From Symmachiella dynata (lineage in GTDB: Bacteria > Planctomycetota > Planctomycetia > Planctomycetales > Planctomycetaceae), in contig NZ_CP036276.1 of the NCBI RefSeq assembly GCF_007747995.1, forward strand, positions 4,393,001 through 4,457,000: a stretch of 64,000 nt of DNA. Direction: 5' to 3'. Each line of letters starts with the position of its first letter. Within the stretch, counting starts at the first letter, position 1. Below are positions 48,583 to 57,555 of the stretch, piece after piece. Under the pieces are notes generated by a model, which saw only the letters and a program-made list of their open reading frames with translations, searched no databases and had not been told where the DNA came from. Made by a program: the position numbers and the translations under genes.

Positions 48583-49370
48583 GAGCCGGAGATTCCTGTT
48601 GTCGCATTGTGGATAAATCATGATGACTTCCGGGAACTGAGTCCAGACGCATCAATACTTGCTTACTTGATTGTAAGCAGTTCCACAGGTGGGCAACAGT
48701 CAACCGGCGATCTCGTCAACGACAAAATACTCGCAAATGTTTGATGTCAAAGCAATCCCAGGGTGGCGCGGCTTTGCCGCTTACCCTGGGCTACGATGTC
48801 TCACCCCTGCGGGGTATTTGCGTTCTAACACGCATTAAAATTTGAAGGTATTTTGAATTCCTGAATGTATATTCAAACGGTTCCCCCCAAGTCTCTGCTG
48901 AATATGCGGAAATCAAACTCGCATACCCCACACAAATCAGCCCTGACCGCGCCTCGCCTACCGACAGTTTGATGGATTTTATCAGGTTTCCCAGACTATC
49001 GACGCCGGTCAGGATGCCAGTTGATAACCGTCCGTGATCACCGAACGTTTCCGCGACTACTCTTGTCTCACATCACAGTAATCACCAAATCTTTCCAAAA
49101 GCGGGCACTCTTTTTTCGTGTCTTTCGCTTTTTTCGTGGTTAATTTCTTTTAGATGCAGAGCCAAAATCCACAATGGCTGCGTTGCATTTTCTGTGATTG
49201 ATCCCTCAACCATTATGGTGGCCCAGCGTATCGGCCCGACGTTTGCATCACACTAAATTCCAGCTAGGTGGCGACCAAATTGACCTCGTCGTATACAATT
49301 CACCGATGCCCCTCCTGGCTACACCCCGGAAACTCCCCAGCACCGTTCGAATACTGCGACAATACAATTC
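48583..49370. other. 788-base stretch without a gene
   Basis: Divergent region between the Tat-exported protein and the ABC exporter. It holds a palindromic repeat at 48753-48822. The remaining sequence is AT-richer than average and gives no reading frame, RNA gene or convincing promoter that I can support. Confidence 0.5.
48753..48822. repeat. CCCAGGGT palindromic repeat
   Basis: An 8-bp stem (CCCAGGGT at 48757-48764 with ACCCTGGG at 48783-48790) encloses a second GCGGC-TTT-GCCGC hairpin, followed by a small ACCCC-TGC-GGGGT hairpin (48803-48815). I recall this CCCAGGGT family from planctomycete intergenic regions. Confidence 0.65.
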
Positions 49371-51278
49371 ATGCCCCGACAAACTTCCAGCCGACAACGG
49401 TTTTCTGAGTATCTCGACGCCATCCGTGTCAAATCCGCACCTGCTGATGCTGCGCTCGCAGGTCAGGACAAACTGCGAGAAACTCCGCGACATGATCGAT
49501 CTTTCTATACGCTGTTGCGGGAATTCCTGAAGTTGCTGACCGGTCATCGAAAAATGATCGCCTTTTCGCTGTTTACGCTCAGCATCTCGACGGTTCTCAA
49601 ACTCGTCCCCCCCGCCGCCACGAAGATTGCCATCGACTACGTTTTCACCGGCCGGCCGCTACCGGAATCGGTCACGAGTCGTGTCTCCCTCCCCGCCAAT
49701 CCGCGTGACCTGTTGATCCTCCTGGCGGTCACCGTCATTTCTATTTCGGTCATCGAAATCGTGATTCACGTTTGGGGGCGGTGGTTGGCGACAAAATCGA
49801 CCAAACTCGTGCAGATGTCGGTCCGCAAACGTGTCTTCGATCATGCGGTGCGACTGCCGCTGCATCGGGTCTATCAACTCAAGTCGGGCGGGGTCACCAG
49901 TATTCTGCGGGAGGATGCCGGGGGTGTGGCCGAATTGATTTTCAGCATGCTCTACAATCCTTGGCGGGCGATCATTCAACTGGTTGGCAGTTTGGCTGTG
50001 CTGGCCTGGGTTGATTGGCGACTGTTGCTCGGCTCGTTGATTCTATTGCCGGCGGTCTACATCACGCACAGCACTTGGATCAGCCGGATCCGTCCACTGC
50101 AACGCGATATTCGTCGGCGCCGTCAGGAAATCGACAGCCACGCTACTGAGGCCTTTGGCGGCATGCGGGTGGTGCGGACCTTCGGGCGTCAACGCAGCGA
50201 AGCGGGTCGTTTCACCCGCGGCAATCACCTGATGGCGCGGCAAGAACTGTTGGCCTGGTGGAGGATGCGGATCGTAGAAACGGTTTGGAGCGTACTGATC
50301 CCCCTCGCCTCCTCCGGCCTGTTGATCTATGGCGGACTGCAGGTCTTGCAGGGTGAAATCACGCTGGGCGACTTGATGATGTTCCTGTTTTATCTCGCCA
50401 TGCTCCTCGAACCGGTCGCAGTGTTGGCCAACAGCGCCACGCAATTCCAAAGCAGTCTCGCAGGTTTGGATCGCGTGCTGGACCTGATGGCCGATCCCCA
50501 AGAAATGCTGCCGGCCCCCCATGCAGTCTCACTCGATCCGCAAACGGTCGCTGGCCGTTTGACGCTCCGCGATGTCAGTTTTCATTATCCCGGCACCGAG
50601 ACACCCGTGTTAAAGGACATCAACCTGGAGGTCGAACCTGGCGAAACGTTGGCATTGGTCGGTCCGAGCGGCGCCGGGAAAACGACGCTATGCAACCTGA
50701 TCGCCCGCTTTTACGACCCCACGTCCGGCGAGATCGATATCGACGGTGTGAATCTCAAAGATATTCGCGTCGAGAGTTATCGCGAATTATTGAGCATCGT
50801 CGAACAGGATATCTTTCTCTTCGACGGGACAGTGGCGGAAAATATCGGCTATGGAGCCAAGTCAGCCACAATCGAGGATATCCAAGAAGCCGCCCGCGCT
50901 GCCAACGCGGATCTCTTTATCCAGGAACTGCCTGACGGTTATGACACGGTCATCGGCGAACGGGGAGTACGGCTCAGCGGGGGACAACGGCAACGTCTGG
51001 CCATTGCCCGCGCGATCTTAGCCGATCCCCGCATTCTGATTTTGGATGAAGCGACCAGCAATCTAGATACCGAAAGCGAACGCCTGATCCAAGACAGCTT
51101 GGCGACACTCACCGCTGGCCGGACATGCTTCGTCATCGCGCACCGGTTGAGCACCATCACCGACGCCGACCGCATTTTTGTACTCGAACAAGGCCGGATC
51201 GTTGAATCGGGAACGCACCACGGTCTCATGGATCAGAGCAGCCGGTATCGCGAAATGGTAGAATTACAAATGAGTTAA
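49371..51278 (+). CDS. ABC exporter, fused permease and ATPase (MsbA-like)
   Basis: A 635-residue half-transporter. A hydrophilic N-terminus (about 50 residues) is followed by a six-helix membrane domain (about 60-340), then the nucleotide-binding domain. Walker A is GPSGAGKTT at about residue 431, the signature LSGGQRQR at about 535, Walker B ILILDEATSNLD at about 555, and the switch His in IAHRLST. The EQDIFLFDGTVAENI segment is typical of lipid and multidrug exporters of the MsbA/BmrA group. It works as a homodimer in the inner membrane. Substrate unknown. The neighbouring Na/Pi gene follows in the same direction after 136 bases. Confidence 0.92.
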   Translation: MPRQTSSRQRFSEYLDAIRVKSAPADAALAGQDKLRETPRHDRSFYTLLREFLKLLTGHRKMIAFSLFTLSISTVLKLVPPAATKIAIDYVFTGRPLPESVTSRVSLPANPRDLLILLAVTVISISVIEIVIHVWGRWLATKSTKLVQMSVRKRVFDHAVRLPLHRVYQLKSGGVTSILREDAGGVAELIFSMLYNPWRAIIQLVGSLAVLAWVDWRLLLGSLILLPAVYITHSTWISRIRPLQRDIRRRRQEIDSHATEAFGGMRVVRTFGRQRSEAGRFTRGNHLMARQELLAWWRMRIVETVWSVLIPLASSGLLIYGGLQVLQGEITLGDLMMFLFYLAMLLEPVAVLANSATQFQSSLAGLDRVLDLMADPQEMLPAPHAVSLDPQTVAGRLTLRDVSFHYPGTETPVLKDINLEVEPGETLALVGPSGAGKTTLCNLIARFYDPTSGEIDIDGVNLKDIRVESYRELLSIVEQDIFLFDGTVAENIGYGAKSATIEDIQEAARAANADLFIQELPDGYDTVIGERGVRLSGGQRQRLAIARAILADPRILILDEATSNLDTESERLIQDSLATLTAGRTCFVIAHRLSTITDADRIFVLEQGRIVESGTHHGLMDQSSRYREMVELQMS

Positions 51279-51414
51279 CTGCCGCGCCGCTTTCATGACG
51301 GACGAGGTGATGGAATTGACTTGTTGGCCTGACCGCAAGAGCATCGCGTTTGTGGATGTCGTGTTCAGTATGAATGACCCCAGCTTATAGCTACGCTGCC
51401 ATAGAGACACTCGT

Positions 51415-53016
51415 ATGACCCGCGGAATCTTACAGGCCTTGGGGGGATTAGGACTGTTCCTGTTGGGGATGCAGTTGTTGACGCAAGGTCTGCGCTCGAC
51501 GGCTGACGATCGATTGCGCTGGCTGATTAAACGCTCCACACGCAATCCGCTGCAAGGAGTGGCCACCGGTTGCTTGTCCACAGCCATCGTACAGTCATCC
51601 AGCGCGATTACGGTCTTAGCAGTGGGATTTGTCAACGCCGGCATCTTGAGTTTTCCCGAGGCATTGGGAATCATCTTCGGCGCAAATATCGGCACAACGA
51701 TTACTGGTTGGTTTGTTGCCCTGTTGGGGTTCAATCTACAACTTGACGAATTTGCGATGCCGCTGGTTTTGTTGGGCGTGATCTTCAAAATATTCGGCCG
51801 AGGCAAATGCGAAGCGGCGGGAACCGCAATTACGGGATTTGGATTGATCTTTGTGGGCATCAGCACCATGCAACTGGGCATGGCGGAATTCCGCGGCATT
51901 GTGACTCCCGAGATATTTCCCTCCGACACGATTCCAGGACGGCTGCTGCTGGTTTTGATCGGCGTGGTGATCACCGTCGTCACGCAATCCTCCAGTGCGG
52001 GAGTCGCCGCAGCACTGGTGGCACTGCATGCGAATTCCATTTCGCTCAACCAAGCCGCCGCCATCGTCATCGGCATGAATTTGGGAACGACCTTCACGGC
52101 GATGTTGGCCACGGTTGGCGGCAACGTCCAAGCGCGGAGAACCGGTTTCGCACACGTCGCCTTCAATTCGCTGACCGCTATCGGCGCCTTTTTTCTGTTA
52201 ACACCCTTTTTAGATACGGTCGCAGCTTTGTGGCCCGGCGCGGAGGCGAATTCTCCGGAACTGGTGCTTGTCGGTTTTCATACGTTCTTCAATATGATCG
52301 GCGTGATCGCGATTTTGCCTTTCACGCGCACTTTCGCCAACTTGATCGAGCGAATGTTTCCCGAGCGCGGCAATCTCCTGGTGAAACGGCTGGACAAAAA
52401 TCAGTTATCCACTCCCGTCGCCGCACTGGATGCCGTTTCCGCAACCATCCATGACATCCTCCAGGTCGTCTTCCACGAATTGAGCCGCTGGTTACGACAA
52501 CCGGCCGCAGTCACGGACGAACAACTCGCACTGGATATTGAAGACGCCCTCGACCAGACGCAGGAATACTTGCAGGCAATTCCCGTCCAGGCCGAGGATC
52601 AAATCACCGACCATGCCTTTTTAGCCTGTGTCCACACACTCGACCATTTGCGACGCGTGAATCGGCGACTGCAAGATCAAGCCCGCCTCCGCACCTGTCG
52701 CGCGGAACCGGACTTGTCGAATATGGCGGACAAATTGGCGACCGCGTGCGAGCGGATCGCCGAAGAAGAATTCCCACTGTCCCCGGAACAGGCAGAGGCG
52801 TACCACGACATCAATCACCAGCTGAAAACTGATATGCGGACATTTCGCGAGCAAGCCGTCTCCACCACCGCGCACGGAAAATTGACACCCAGCGAGGCCA
52901 TCAAACACATGGATGCCGCGCGTTGGCTGCGGCGAATTGGATACCACGTCTGGCGGGTGGCGTACCACATGTCCGCACAAACAAACGAGGACACCCCCGA
53001 TTTCAAGCAGAAGTGA
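51415..53016 (+). CDS. Na+/phosphate cotransporter (NptA family) with PhoU-like tail
   Basis: A 533-residue protein. The membrane part begins with ALGGLGLFLLGMQLLTQGLR and holds two inverted repeats, each with the family QSSS motif (QSSSAIT at about residue 60 and QSSSAGV at about 191) and FGANIGTT / GMNLGTT segments that form the Na+ and phosphate site. The last about 190 residues are helical and soluble (DQTQEYLQAIPVQ, HINHQLKTDMRTFREQ-like), matching the PhoU-type domain found in bacterial Na/Pi cotransporters. Uptake or efflux of phosphate driven by sodium is expected. Convergent with the next gene, 29 bases away. Confidence 0.9.
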   Translation: MTRGILQALGGLGLFLLGMQLLTQGLRSTADDRLRWLIKRSTRNPLQGVATGCLSTAIVQSSSAITVLAVGFVNAGILSFPEALGIIFGANIGTTITGWFVALLGFNLQLDEFAMPLVLLGVIFKIFGRGKCEAAGTAITGFGLIFVGISTMQLGMAEFRGIVTPEIFPSDTIPGRLLLVLIGVVITVVTQSSSAGVAAALVALHANSISLNQAAAIVIGMNLGTTFTAMLATVGGNVQARRTGFAHVAFNSLTAIGAFFLLTPFLDTVAALWPGAEANSPELVLVGFHTFFNMIGVIAILPFTRTFANLIERMFPERGNLLVKRLDKNQLSTPVAALDAVSATIHDILQVVFHELSRWLRQPAAVTDEQLALDIEDALDQTQEYLQAIPVQAEDQITDHAFLACVHTLDHLRRVNRRLQDQARLRTCRAEPDLSNMADKLATACERIAEEEFPLSPEQAEAYHDINHQLKTDMRTFREQAVSTTAHGKLTPSEAIKHMDAARWLRRIGYHVWRVAYHMSAQTNEDTPDFKQK

Positions 53017-53045
53017 TCTTAGCAACGCCTTCGTTCCATGTATCG

Positions 53046-53894
53046 TTACGCATCTGACGACGACATCGGAGAACCAATACCGGAAAAGTCGATATCCCAT
53101 TCTCTGAGTAGCCGGGTTGCGCGTCGCCGGCGTAAAGCCCGGCGCACCGAAGTTATGGGCCACATCTGTTTCCAGCAAATCAGATAGGCGCCTTTGAACG
53201 TGGGAAGATAGTACTGCTGCGTTGAATCCAGATAAAGGAAACCTGTTGCTATCTGATCGTAAAATTCCTTGATCAAATCCTGTTTGAGTTGTTCGACGAG
53301 TTGTTCGGTGGGCGGCAGACGTCTCTTCTTTTTGCCGGCTGCGAGTTCTTCAACGGCGCGCTGATGCACACGATAGAGGCGTGACGGTCGCTTGATATCA
53401 GAAAACTGTAGGAGCGTTTTGTGCGATACAGGAGCGAACGCGCCCTCCACTGTGTTGTTGGTAGTGCCGATTTCGCTGCCATCATCAAACTCAGTGCTGA
53501 ACTCCACATGATCGTTTCGCACGGAAATCTTTTTGGCGTCTTCCTGTTCGGTAAAACCCCAGATCACTGCCGCGATGGCTTGGTCTTGTTCCATGGGGTT
53601 CACGAACAACATGACAACAGCGATGGCATCCGGAACCAAATCCGGGACCAACACATACTCCACGATGGAAAAACCGACTTGCTCCATTTCGCGGGCCGTC
53701 GACTCAAAGAATTCAACTGCGGCTTGCGGGATGGGAGTTATTTCAGGATCAAAGATGTCGAGACTCGGATCCGCGTTATGCTTCAGAGTCGCCTTAATCA
53801 CCAGTGGTAAGAGCAAGTACGCACATGCGACCAGAACCAACAGGATGAGACCGATTTGCATCGACGGGGCAAGTTCTTGGAATGTTTCGAGCAC
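53046..53894 (-). CDS. Hypothetical membrane-anchored protein
   Basis: A 282-residue protein with a single N-terminal membrane helix (MQIGLILLVLVACAYLLLPLVI) and a soluble domain of mixed strands and helices. I recognise no family. Features are a Pro/Asp-rich linker (DPSLDIFDPEITPIP), an acidic/aromatic middle, a basic patch (AGKKKRRLPP) and a basic tail (RRALRRRRATRLL) near the end. The start is uncertain: GTG at 53894, TTG at 53897 or ATG at 53861; the first two have an AGGGA ribosome site. A regulatory or sensory role with a domain on one side of the membrane is possible but unsupported. Confidence 0.6.
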   Translation of the reverse strand: MLETFQELAPSMQIGLILLVLVACAYLLLPLVIKATLKHNADPSLDIFDPEITPIPQAAVEFFESTAREMEQVGFSIVEYVLVPDLVPDAIAVVMLFVNPMEQDQAIAAVIWGFTEQEDAKKISVRNDHVEFSTEFDDGSEIGTTNNTVEGAFAPVSHKTLLQFSDIKRPSRLYRVHQRAVEELAAGKKKRRLPPTEQLVEQLKQDLIKEFYDQIATGFLYLDSTQQYYLPTFKGAYLICWKQMWPITSVRRALRRRRATRLLREWDIDFSGIGSPMSSSDA

Positions 53895-54069
53895 CAATCC
53901 GTTTCCCTAACAGAGATTTTCCTGTCGATGATTTTCGGCCTCACGCACGGTCCATTGTCAGAATGTTACCCTGTATGGGGCGCTCGTTCTATAAATTACC
54001 ATGCAGTCCGTCACAAGATCCTAGGAGCTTTCAGCACGCGCTCTCGATAGTTACGATTTAACGACCAGC

Positions 54070-54531
54070 CTAAGGCATCGTAAATTCGTGTCCGTCGGAC
54101 GGAACCGTCAATACCGGGCAGCGGGCTTTGCGGACGACTTTTTCGGCGACACTTCCGATCAGCAGATGGGAAATCCCGGTGCGGCCATGCGTTCCCATTA
54201 CGATCAGGTCGATGTCCTTCGCTTTGGCGTATTGAATAATCTCCGAAAATGGAGCCCCTTCGCGAATTTCCTGCACGACATTCTTGACTGAGCCCGCCAC
54301 CGACGCAGCCGTCTCCTGCAATTTGTTGGTCACTGCGTTATGCAGGTCCTGCATGATTTCGTCCGACACGGCGAAAAATCCGTCCGAACCCATCGCCACT
54401 GCCGTATCATTGGCAATCACATGTACCAGATGGATTTCCGCACCAAACTTTTCAGCAAGATTTTGCGCATACTTCAATGCGTTCGCGCCATTGTCGCTGA
54501 AGTCGGTCGGCACCAGGATTCGATTCAACAT
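54070..54531 (-). CDS. Universal stress protein (UspA family)
   Basis: A 153-residue single-domain USP. It starts MLNRILVPTDFSDNGANAL and ends with the ATP-binding motif GTHGRTGISHLLIGSVAEKVV (the G-2x-G-9x-GS pattern), which in this family correlates with nucleotide binding. An Asp (PTDFS) near the N-terminus is also typical. A role in stress resistance or persistence during growth arrest is the family expectation. The ATG at 54531 is chosen by family N-terminus; the frame runs further upstream. No partner gene nearby suggests a specific stimulus. Confidence 0.9.
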   Translation of the reverse strand: MLNRILVPTDFSDNGANALKYAQNLAEKFGAEIHLVHVIANDTAVAMGSDGFFAVSDEIMQDLHNAVTNKLQETAASVAGSVKNVVQEIREGAPFSEIIQYAKAKDIDLIVMGTHGRTGISHLLIGSVAEKVVRKARCPVLTVPSDGHEFTMP

Positions 54532-54650
54532 CGTGACAGCTCTCCTACTTTTTGCGTTACTGGATTTCCAGATGTCCAAGTCACTTTAGGCAGTCAATTG
54601 TAGCGCGCATGCCGCCAACTGGCCAGACCCTAAGCACTGACTTTTGCGGT

Positions 54651-55040
54651 TCACCCTGTTTCCCAGTCGGTGGAGTTCAACGACTCGCGAAGCTGCTCGA
54701 CCGTTCGAATCGCACGCTCACCGGCCGATCCGCCGTCGTCGAATTCATGCAACAGGTATTCCGCCTTTTCAAACGTGCAAAAGCGATCCAACTGCGCATG
54801 GAATACCTCGAAGTCCTCGGAACGCAGAGCATCGGGCAAGGAGGCGTATTTTCGAATCAGATGTTGCGGATTGTTGGCGAGAACGATTTCACGGCAGCGC
54901 GCCGCAATATCAACACATGCGGCGCGGCATGCGGAAATTCCGGTCAGCAACAGGAATTTATCCCGCTGCGGATACTGCTGTTTCTGTTGTGAGACTTCCG
55001 CAAGACGGGCAAATGCCGTCATGGCTGCTTCGTCATTCAT
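54651..55040 (-). CDS. Hypothetical small helical protein
   Basis: A 129-residue protein without membrane helices or signal peptide. It is predicted mostly helical, with charged amphipathic stretches (MTAFARLAEVSQQKQQYPQRDKF, EFDDGGSAGERAIRTVEQLRESL). I recognise no family. It sits between the universal stress gene and the PhnP-like gene in the same orientation, with about 119 and 113 bases between, so it may be transcribed with either. Its base composition is like that of the neighbours, which argues for a real gene. Confidence 0.6.
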   Translation of the reverse strand: MNDEAAMTAFARLAEVSQQKQQYPQRDKFLLLTGISACRAACVDIAARCREIVLANNPQHLIRKYASLPDALRSEDFEVFHAQLDRFCTFEKAEYLLHEFDDGGSAGERAIRTVEQLRESLNSTDWETG

Positions 55041-55153
55041 GATAATTGCCGGGCGCTGTCAGGAAACCCCGCGGCGAAGCCACAGGCATAAAGACCAAAC
55101 ACAATGAGCGGCCAAGACCACGACCGCTCCCCCACTCCATATCAGCGAATCAA

Positions 55154-55948
55154 TCAAAACGGGATTTGCAGACCATCGTATGCCAATTCAATCCCCTGAG
55201 GCAATCGCGAATTCGTCGCTTCGTGTTCCAGGGTGTGTGCAATATGCGTGAAGTAGGTCCGTTGCGGCTTGACCCGCTCAACCACTTCTAATGCCTGTTC
55301 GATATTCAAGTGCGTTGGATGCGGTTCCTCACGCAATGCATCTAAGACCAGAACCTCCAAGCCCTCCAACAACGGCCAACTCTCATCGGGAATTTGGCTA
55401 ACATCGGTACAAAAGGCGACATCGCCAATTCGAAATCCCAACACCGGTAACTTCCCATGCAGCAAACGAATCGGCTGCACAGTTTGCCCCAACAGCGTAA
55501 ACGGTTCGAGCTCGATGCGCTGAAACTCCAAGGCTGGCACGGCACCGCGATGATTGTTCCGCGGGACTTCAAAGGCGTAATTGTAAGACCTGCGAATCTG
55601 CTGCTCGACATTGGCTTCACAATACAGCGGCACCGGCCCCTTGAGGTAAAAGCCGAACAGCCGCAAATCATCCAAGCCAAACAGATGATCAGCATGGCTA
55701 TGCGTATAGAGAGCTGCGTGAATCAAATCAACTCGCTCTCGCAACAGTTGCATCCGCAATTCCGGCGGGGTGTCGATCAGGAAATTCCCGCCCGGGACCG
55801 ACACCACAACGCCCGTCCGTGTGCGTTTGTTGCGCGGATTCGTTGACTCACAGACCTCGCAATGACAGCCGATCATCGGCACGCCGTGGCTGGTTCCGGT
55901 CCCCAACAGGGTCAATTTTGATGTTTTTGTAGGTGGCAGTGTCGGCAT
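55154..55948 (-). CDS. Metallo-beta-lactamase fold hydrolase (PhnP-like)
   Basis: A 264-residue MBL-fold phosphodiesterase. The zinc motif is THSHADH (HxHxDH) with downstream ligands in IRLLHG and TDVS regions; an additional CHCEVCES site near residue 30 matches the structural zinc of PhnP. LTLLGTGTSHGVPMIGCHC is the typical start of PhnP and related cyclic phosphodiesterases. PhnP acts on 5-phosphoribosyl cyclic phosphate in phosphonate use; whether this protein does so is unknown, though a phosphonate-type dehydrogenase is present elsewhere in the window. The ATG at 55948 fits the family N-terminus. Confidence 0.85.
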   Translation of the reverse strand: MPTLPPTKTSKLTLLGTGTSHGVPMIGCHCEVCESTNPRNKRTRTGVVVSVPGGNFLIDTPPELRMQLLRERVDLIHAALYTHSHADHLFGLDDLRLFGFYLKGPVPLYCEANVEQQIRRSYNYAFEVPRNNHRGAVPALEFQRIELEPFTLLGQTVQPIRLLHGKLPVLGFRIGDVAFCTDVSQIPDESWPLLEGLEVLVLDALREEPHPTHLNIEQALEVVERVKPQRTYFTHIAHTLEHEATNSRLPQGIELAYDGLQIPF

Positions 55949-56440
55949 AATATCAATCGAAGGAGGGAAAAGCAGAGGAATTTGGATGATACCGAACGGA
56001 CCGCTGTTGAACACCCTGTCGTGTGAGCAACAGACCAATATTGCGAGGCGGTCGCCGGTTTCCCACCACGAAACCTAACCTGGCAATGCGGATGAAAACT
56101 CGGCTAAAATCACAGTCCCCCGGTTTTGTGCCTCATGCATCAAGATACGTTTGTGCGCAAGCAGTGAAACATCGCGACAGCAAAGTTGTTCTCGCCAGAC
56201 AGAAAAATAATAACCAACCTCAGGCATAGTGCCATAGAACTATGCCATTCATCGTGTGCAACGAATGCTCTGGAGCGAATGATGACCCAGGCACATGATC
56301 AATCAAATCACTGCAATCCAAGTAGGGATTTCCTGTAGTTCGTTGTGGTACACGATCGTTACTGCTTGTAAATTCTTAATGCTTTTCTAGAATGAAATGA
56401 GTCGAGTTGGTCGATAAGAGATTGGTCGACTTTTGATTTC

Positions 56441-56470
56441 TTGCAAACGACGACAACAAGACATTACCAT
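56441..56470 (+). promoter_or_regulatory. Candidate promoter for the structured RNA
   Basis: TTGCAA (56441-56446), 18-base spacer, TACCAT (56465-56470). Each box matches consensus at four of six positions. The predicted transcript start (56476-56477) coincides with the first base of the RNA stem, which is what makes it worth noting. Confidence 0.35.
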
Positions 56471-56475
56471 ATTTT

Positions 56476-56553
56476 GGTAGCTCAGACGGGAGGATAGCTG
56501 GGCCGCGGTTAAACGCAGGCCCGGGCGAGCGCCTATCCTTCTTCTGGGCTACC
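56476..56553 (+). ncRNA. Candidate structured small RNA or attenuator upstream of hemD
   Basis: The two ends pair over 11 bp (56476-56486 with 56543-56553, one G-U pair), and inside them a second 9-bp helix pairs about 56490-56498 with 56533-56541 (one G-U), so nearly the whole element is a long two-part stem. The inner part holds GGGCC/GGCCC and a short GGCG/CGCC hairpin. Eight T residues (56554-56561) follow directly, as in a rho-independent terminator. No tRNA, SRP, RNase P, 6S or tmRNA signature was found. It could be a free small RNA or a leader that controls the haem genes starting 80 bases later. I do not recognise the family. Confidence 0.55.
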
Positions 56554-56561
56554 TTTTTTTT
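56543..56561 (+). terminator. Terminator-like end of the structured RNA
   Basis: The 3' arm of the long stem (56543-56553) is followed by eight T residues. Only 71 bases separate the T-run from the hemD start, so read-through or a downstream promoter would be needed for hemD. Confidence 0.7.
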
Positions 56562-56632
56562 ATGCGCCCACCGCTCACGCCCGCAGCGGAGGGTCGTTCC
56601 CCCCCTCGCGCGAATGGACGGGAAAAACCTCA

Positions 56633-57499
56633 ATGGCAGAATCCTCCGAGACAGAGACCCACCAACCAGCCAGTTTCCAAAGCTTACGCGTCTGTTCCTT
56701 TGAAAGCCGCAAAGGCAATGAAATGCGGTCGCTGATCGAACGGCACGGCGGTCTGGCAACGATTGCCCCCTCGATGCAAGAAGTACCGCTCGGAGAAAAC
56801 CCCGAAGCGTTGCAATTTGCCGAAGAGCTATTTGCCGGCCAGATCGACATCATCGCCTTCATGACGGGCGTTGGTGCCAAGGCACTCTTAGCGGCCATCG
56901 AAACCCGCTATCCCCGCGAGAAGTTTCTAGACGCGCTGCGGCAAACCCACTGCATTGTCCGCGGCCCGAAGCCGGCCGCCGTATTTCGCAGCTGGAAAGT
57001 CCCCTTTGCCGGACAAGCCCCGGAACCGAACACGTGGCGGGAATTGCTCACGGTTTTCGGCGAGGACCTTGCCGGCATAGTCGTTGCCGTGCAGGAGTAC
57101 GGACGGCCTAGCACCGAGTTTTATGCGGCCTTGGAACAACGTGGGGCAACTGTTCGGCCCGTCACCGTTTATCAATGGGCACTCCCCGACGACACGGAAC
57201 CGTTGCTTTCAGCAATCCGCGCGACCGTCGCGGGCGACCATGACGTGCTGATGTTCACCAGCGCGCAGCAACTGCACAACACGTTGGAAGTCGCCGAAAC
57301 GGCGGGATTGAAGCAGGATTGGCTGGACGCTGCGGCGAATTGCGTCATCGCCTCCATCGGTCCCACAGCCAGTGAGCACCTGCATTCCGTCGGTTTGCCC
57401 GTGGACCTTGAACCGGACCACCCAAAAATGGGACACTTAGTGCGAGCCGCCGCTCAAGCCGCGCCGAAGATTCTAGAATCCAAACGCGGCAACGATTGA
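56633..57499 (+). CDS. hemD: Uroporphyrinogen-III synthase
   Basis: A 288-residue HemD-type protein closing hydroxymethylbilane to uroporphyrinogen III, the branch point of haem and corrinoid synthesis. Two similar Rossmann-like lobes are visible; family landmarks are LRVCSFESRKGNEMRSLIERHG at the start, DIIAFMTGVGAKALL, VRGPKPAAVFRSW, IVVAVQEYG, VLMFTSAQQLHN and CVIASIGPTASEHL. It is the first of three haem genes in a row (hemD-hemE-hemG). Sequence conservation in this family is low, so the operon context adds much of the confidence. An unusual structured RNA lies upstream. Confidence 0.88.
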   Translation: MAESSETETHQPASFQSLRVCSFESRKGNEMRSLIERHGGLATIAPSMQEVPLGENPEALQFAEELFAGQIDIIAFMTGVGAKALLAAIETRYPREKFLDALRQTHCIVRGPKPAAVFRSWKVPFAGQAPEPNTWRELLTVFGEDLAGIVVAVQEYGRPSTEFYAALEQRGATVRPVTVYQWALPDDTEPLLSAIRATVAGDHDVLMFTSAQQLHNTLEVAETAGLKQDWLDAAANCVIASIGPTASEHLHSVGLPVDLEPDHPKMGHLVRAAAQAAPKILESKRGND

Positions 57500-57555
57500 G
57501 CAAGCAGCGCGCTGATACTAACGAACGACCTCAATTGCCGCGGAATTGACGCATC

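Larger units (their letters stand above)
55949..56632. other. 684-base gene-free region upstream of the haem operon
   Basis: It contains a small 8-bp hairpin (56223-56230 with 56239-56246), a weak promoter (56441-56470), a 78-nt structured RNA element (56476-56553) with a T-run, and 71 bases of leader before hemD. No protein-coding frame is convincing. Confidence 0.6.

Noticed and set aside
56223-56246. Isolated 8-bp hairpin upstream of the structured RNA
   Set aside because: Short, no T-run, not linked to a gene end; probably chance.
56476-56553. GGTAGCTCAG in the structured RNA, resembling the D-arm of a tRNA
   Set aside because: No acceptor stem, anticodon arm or T-loop follows in the right positions, and the 3' end pairs back to this very sequence and runs into a T-tract.
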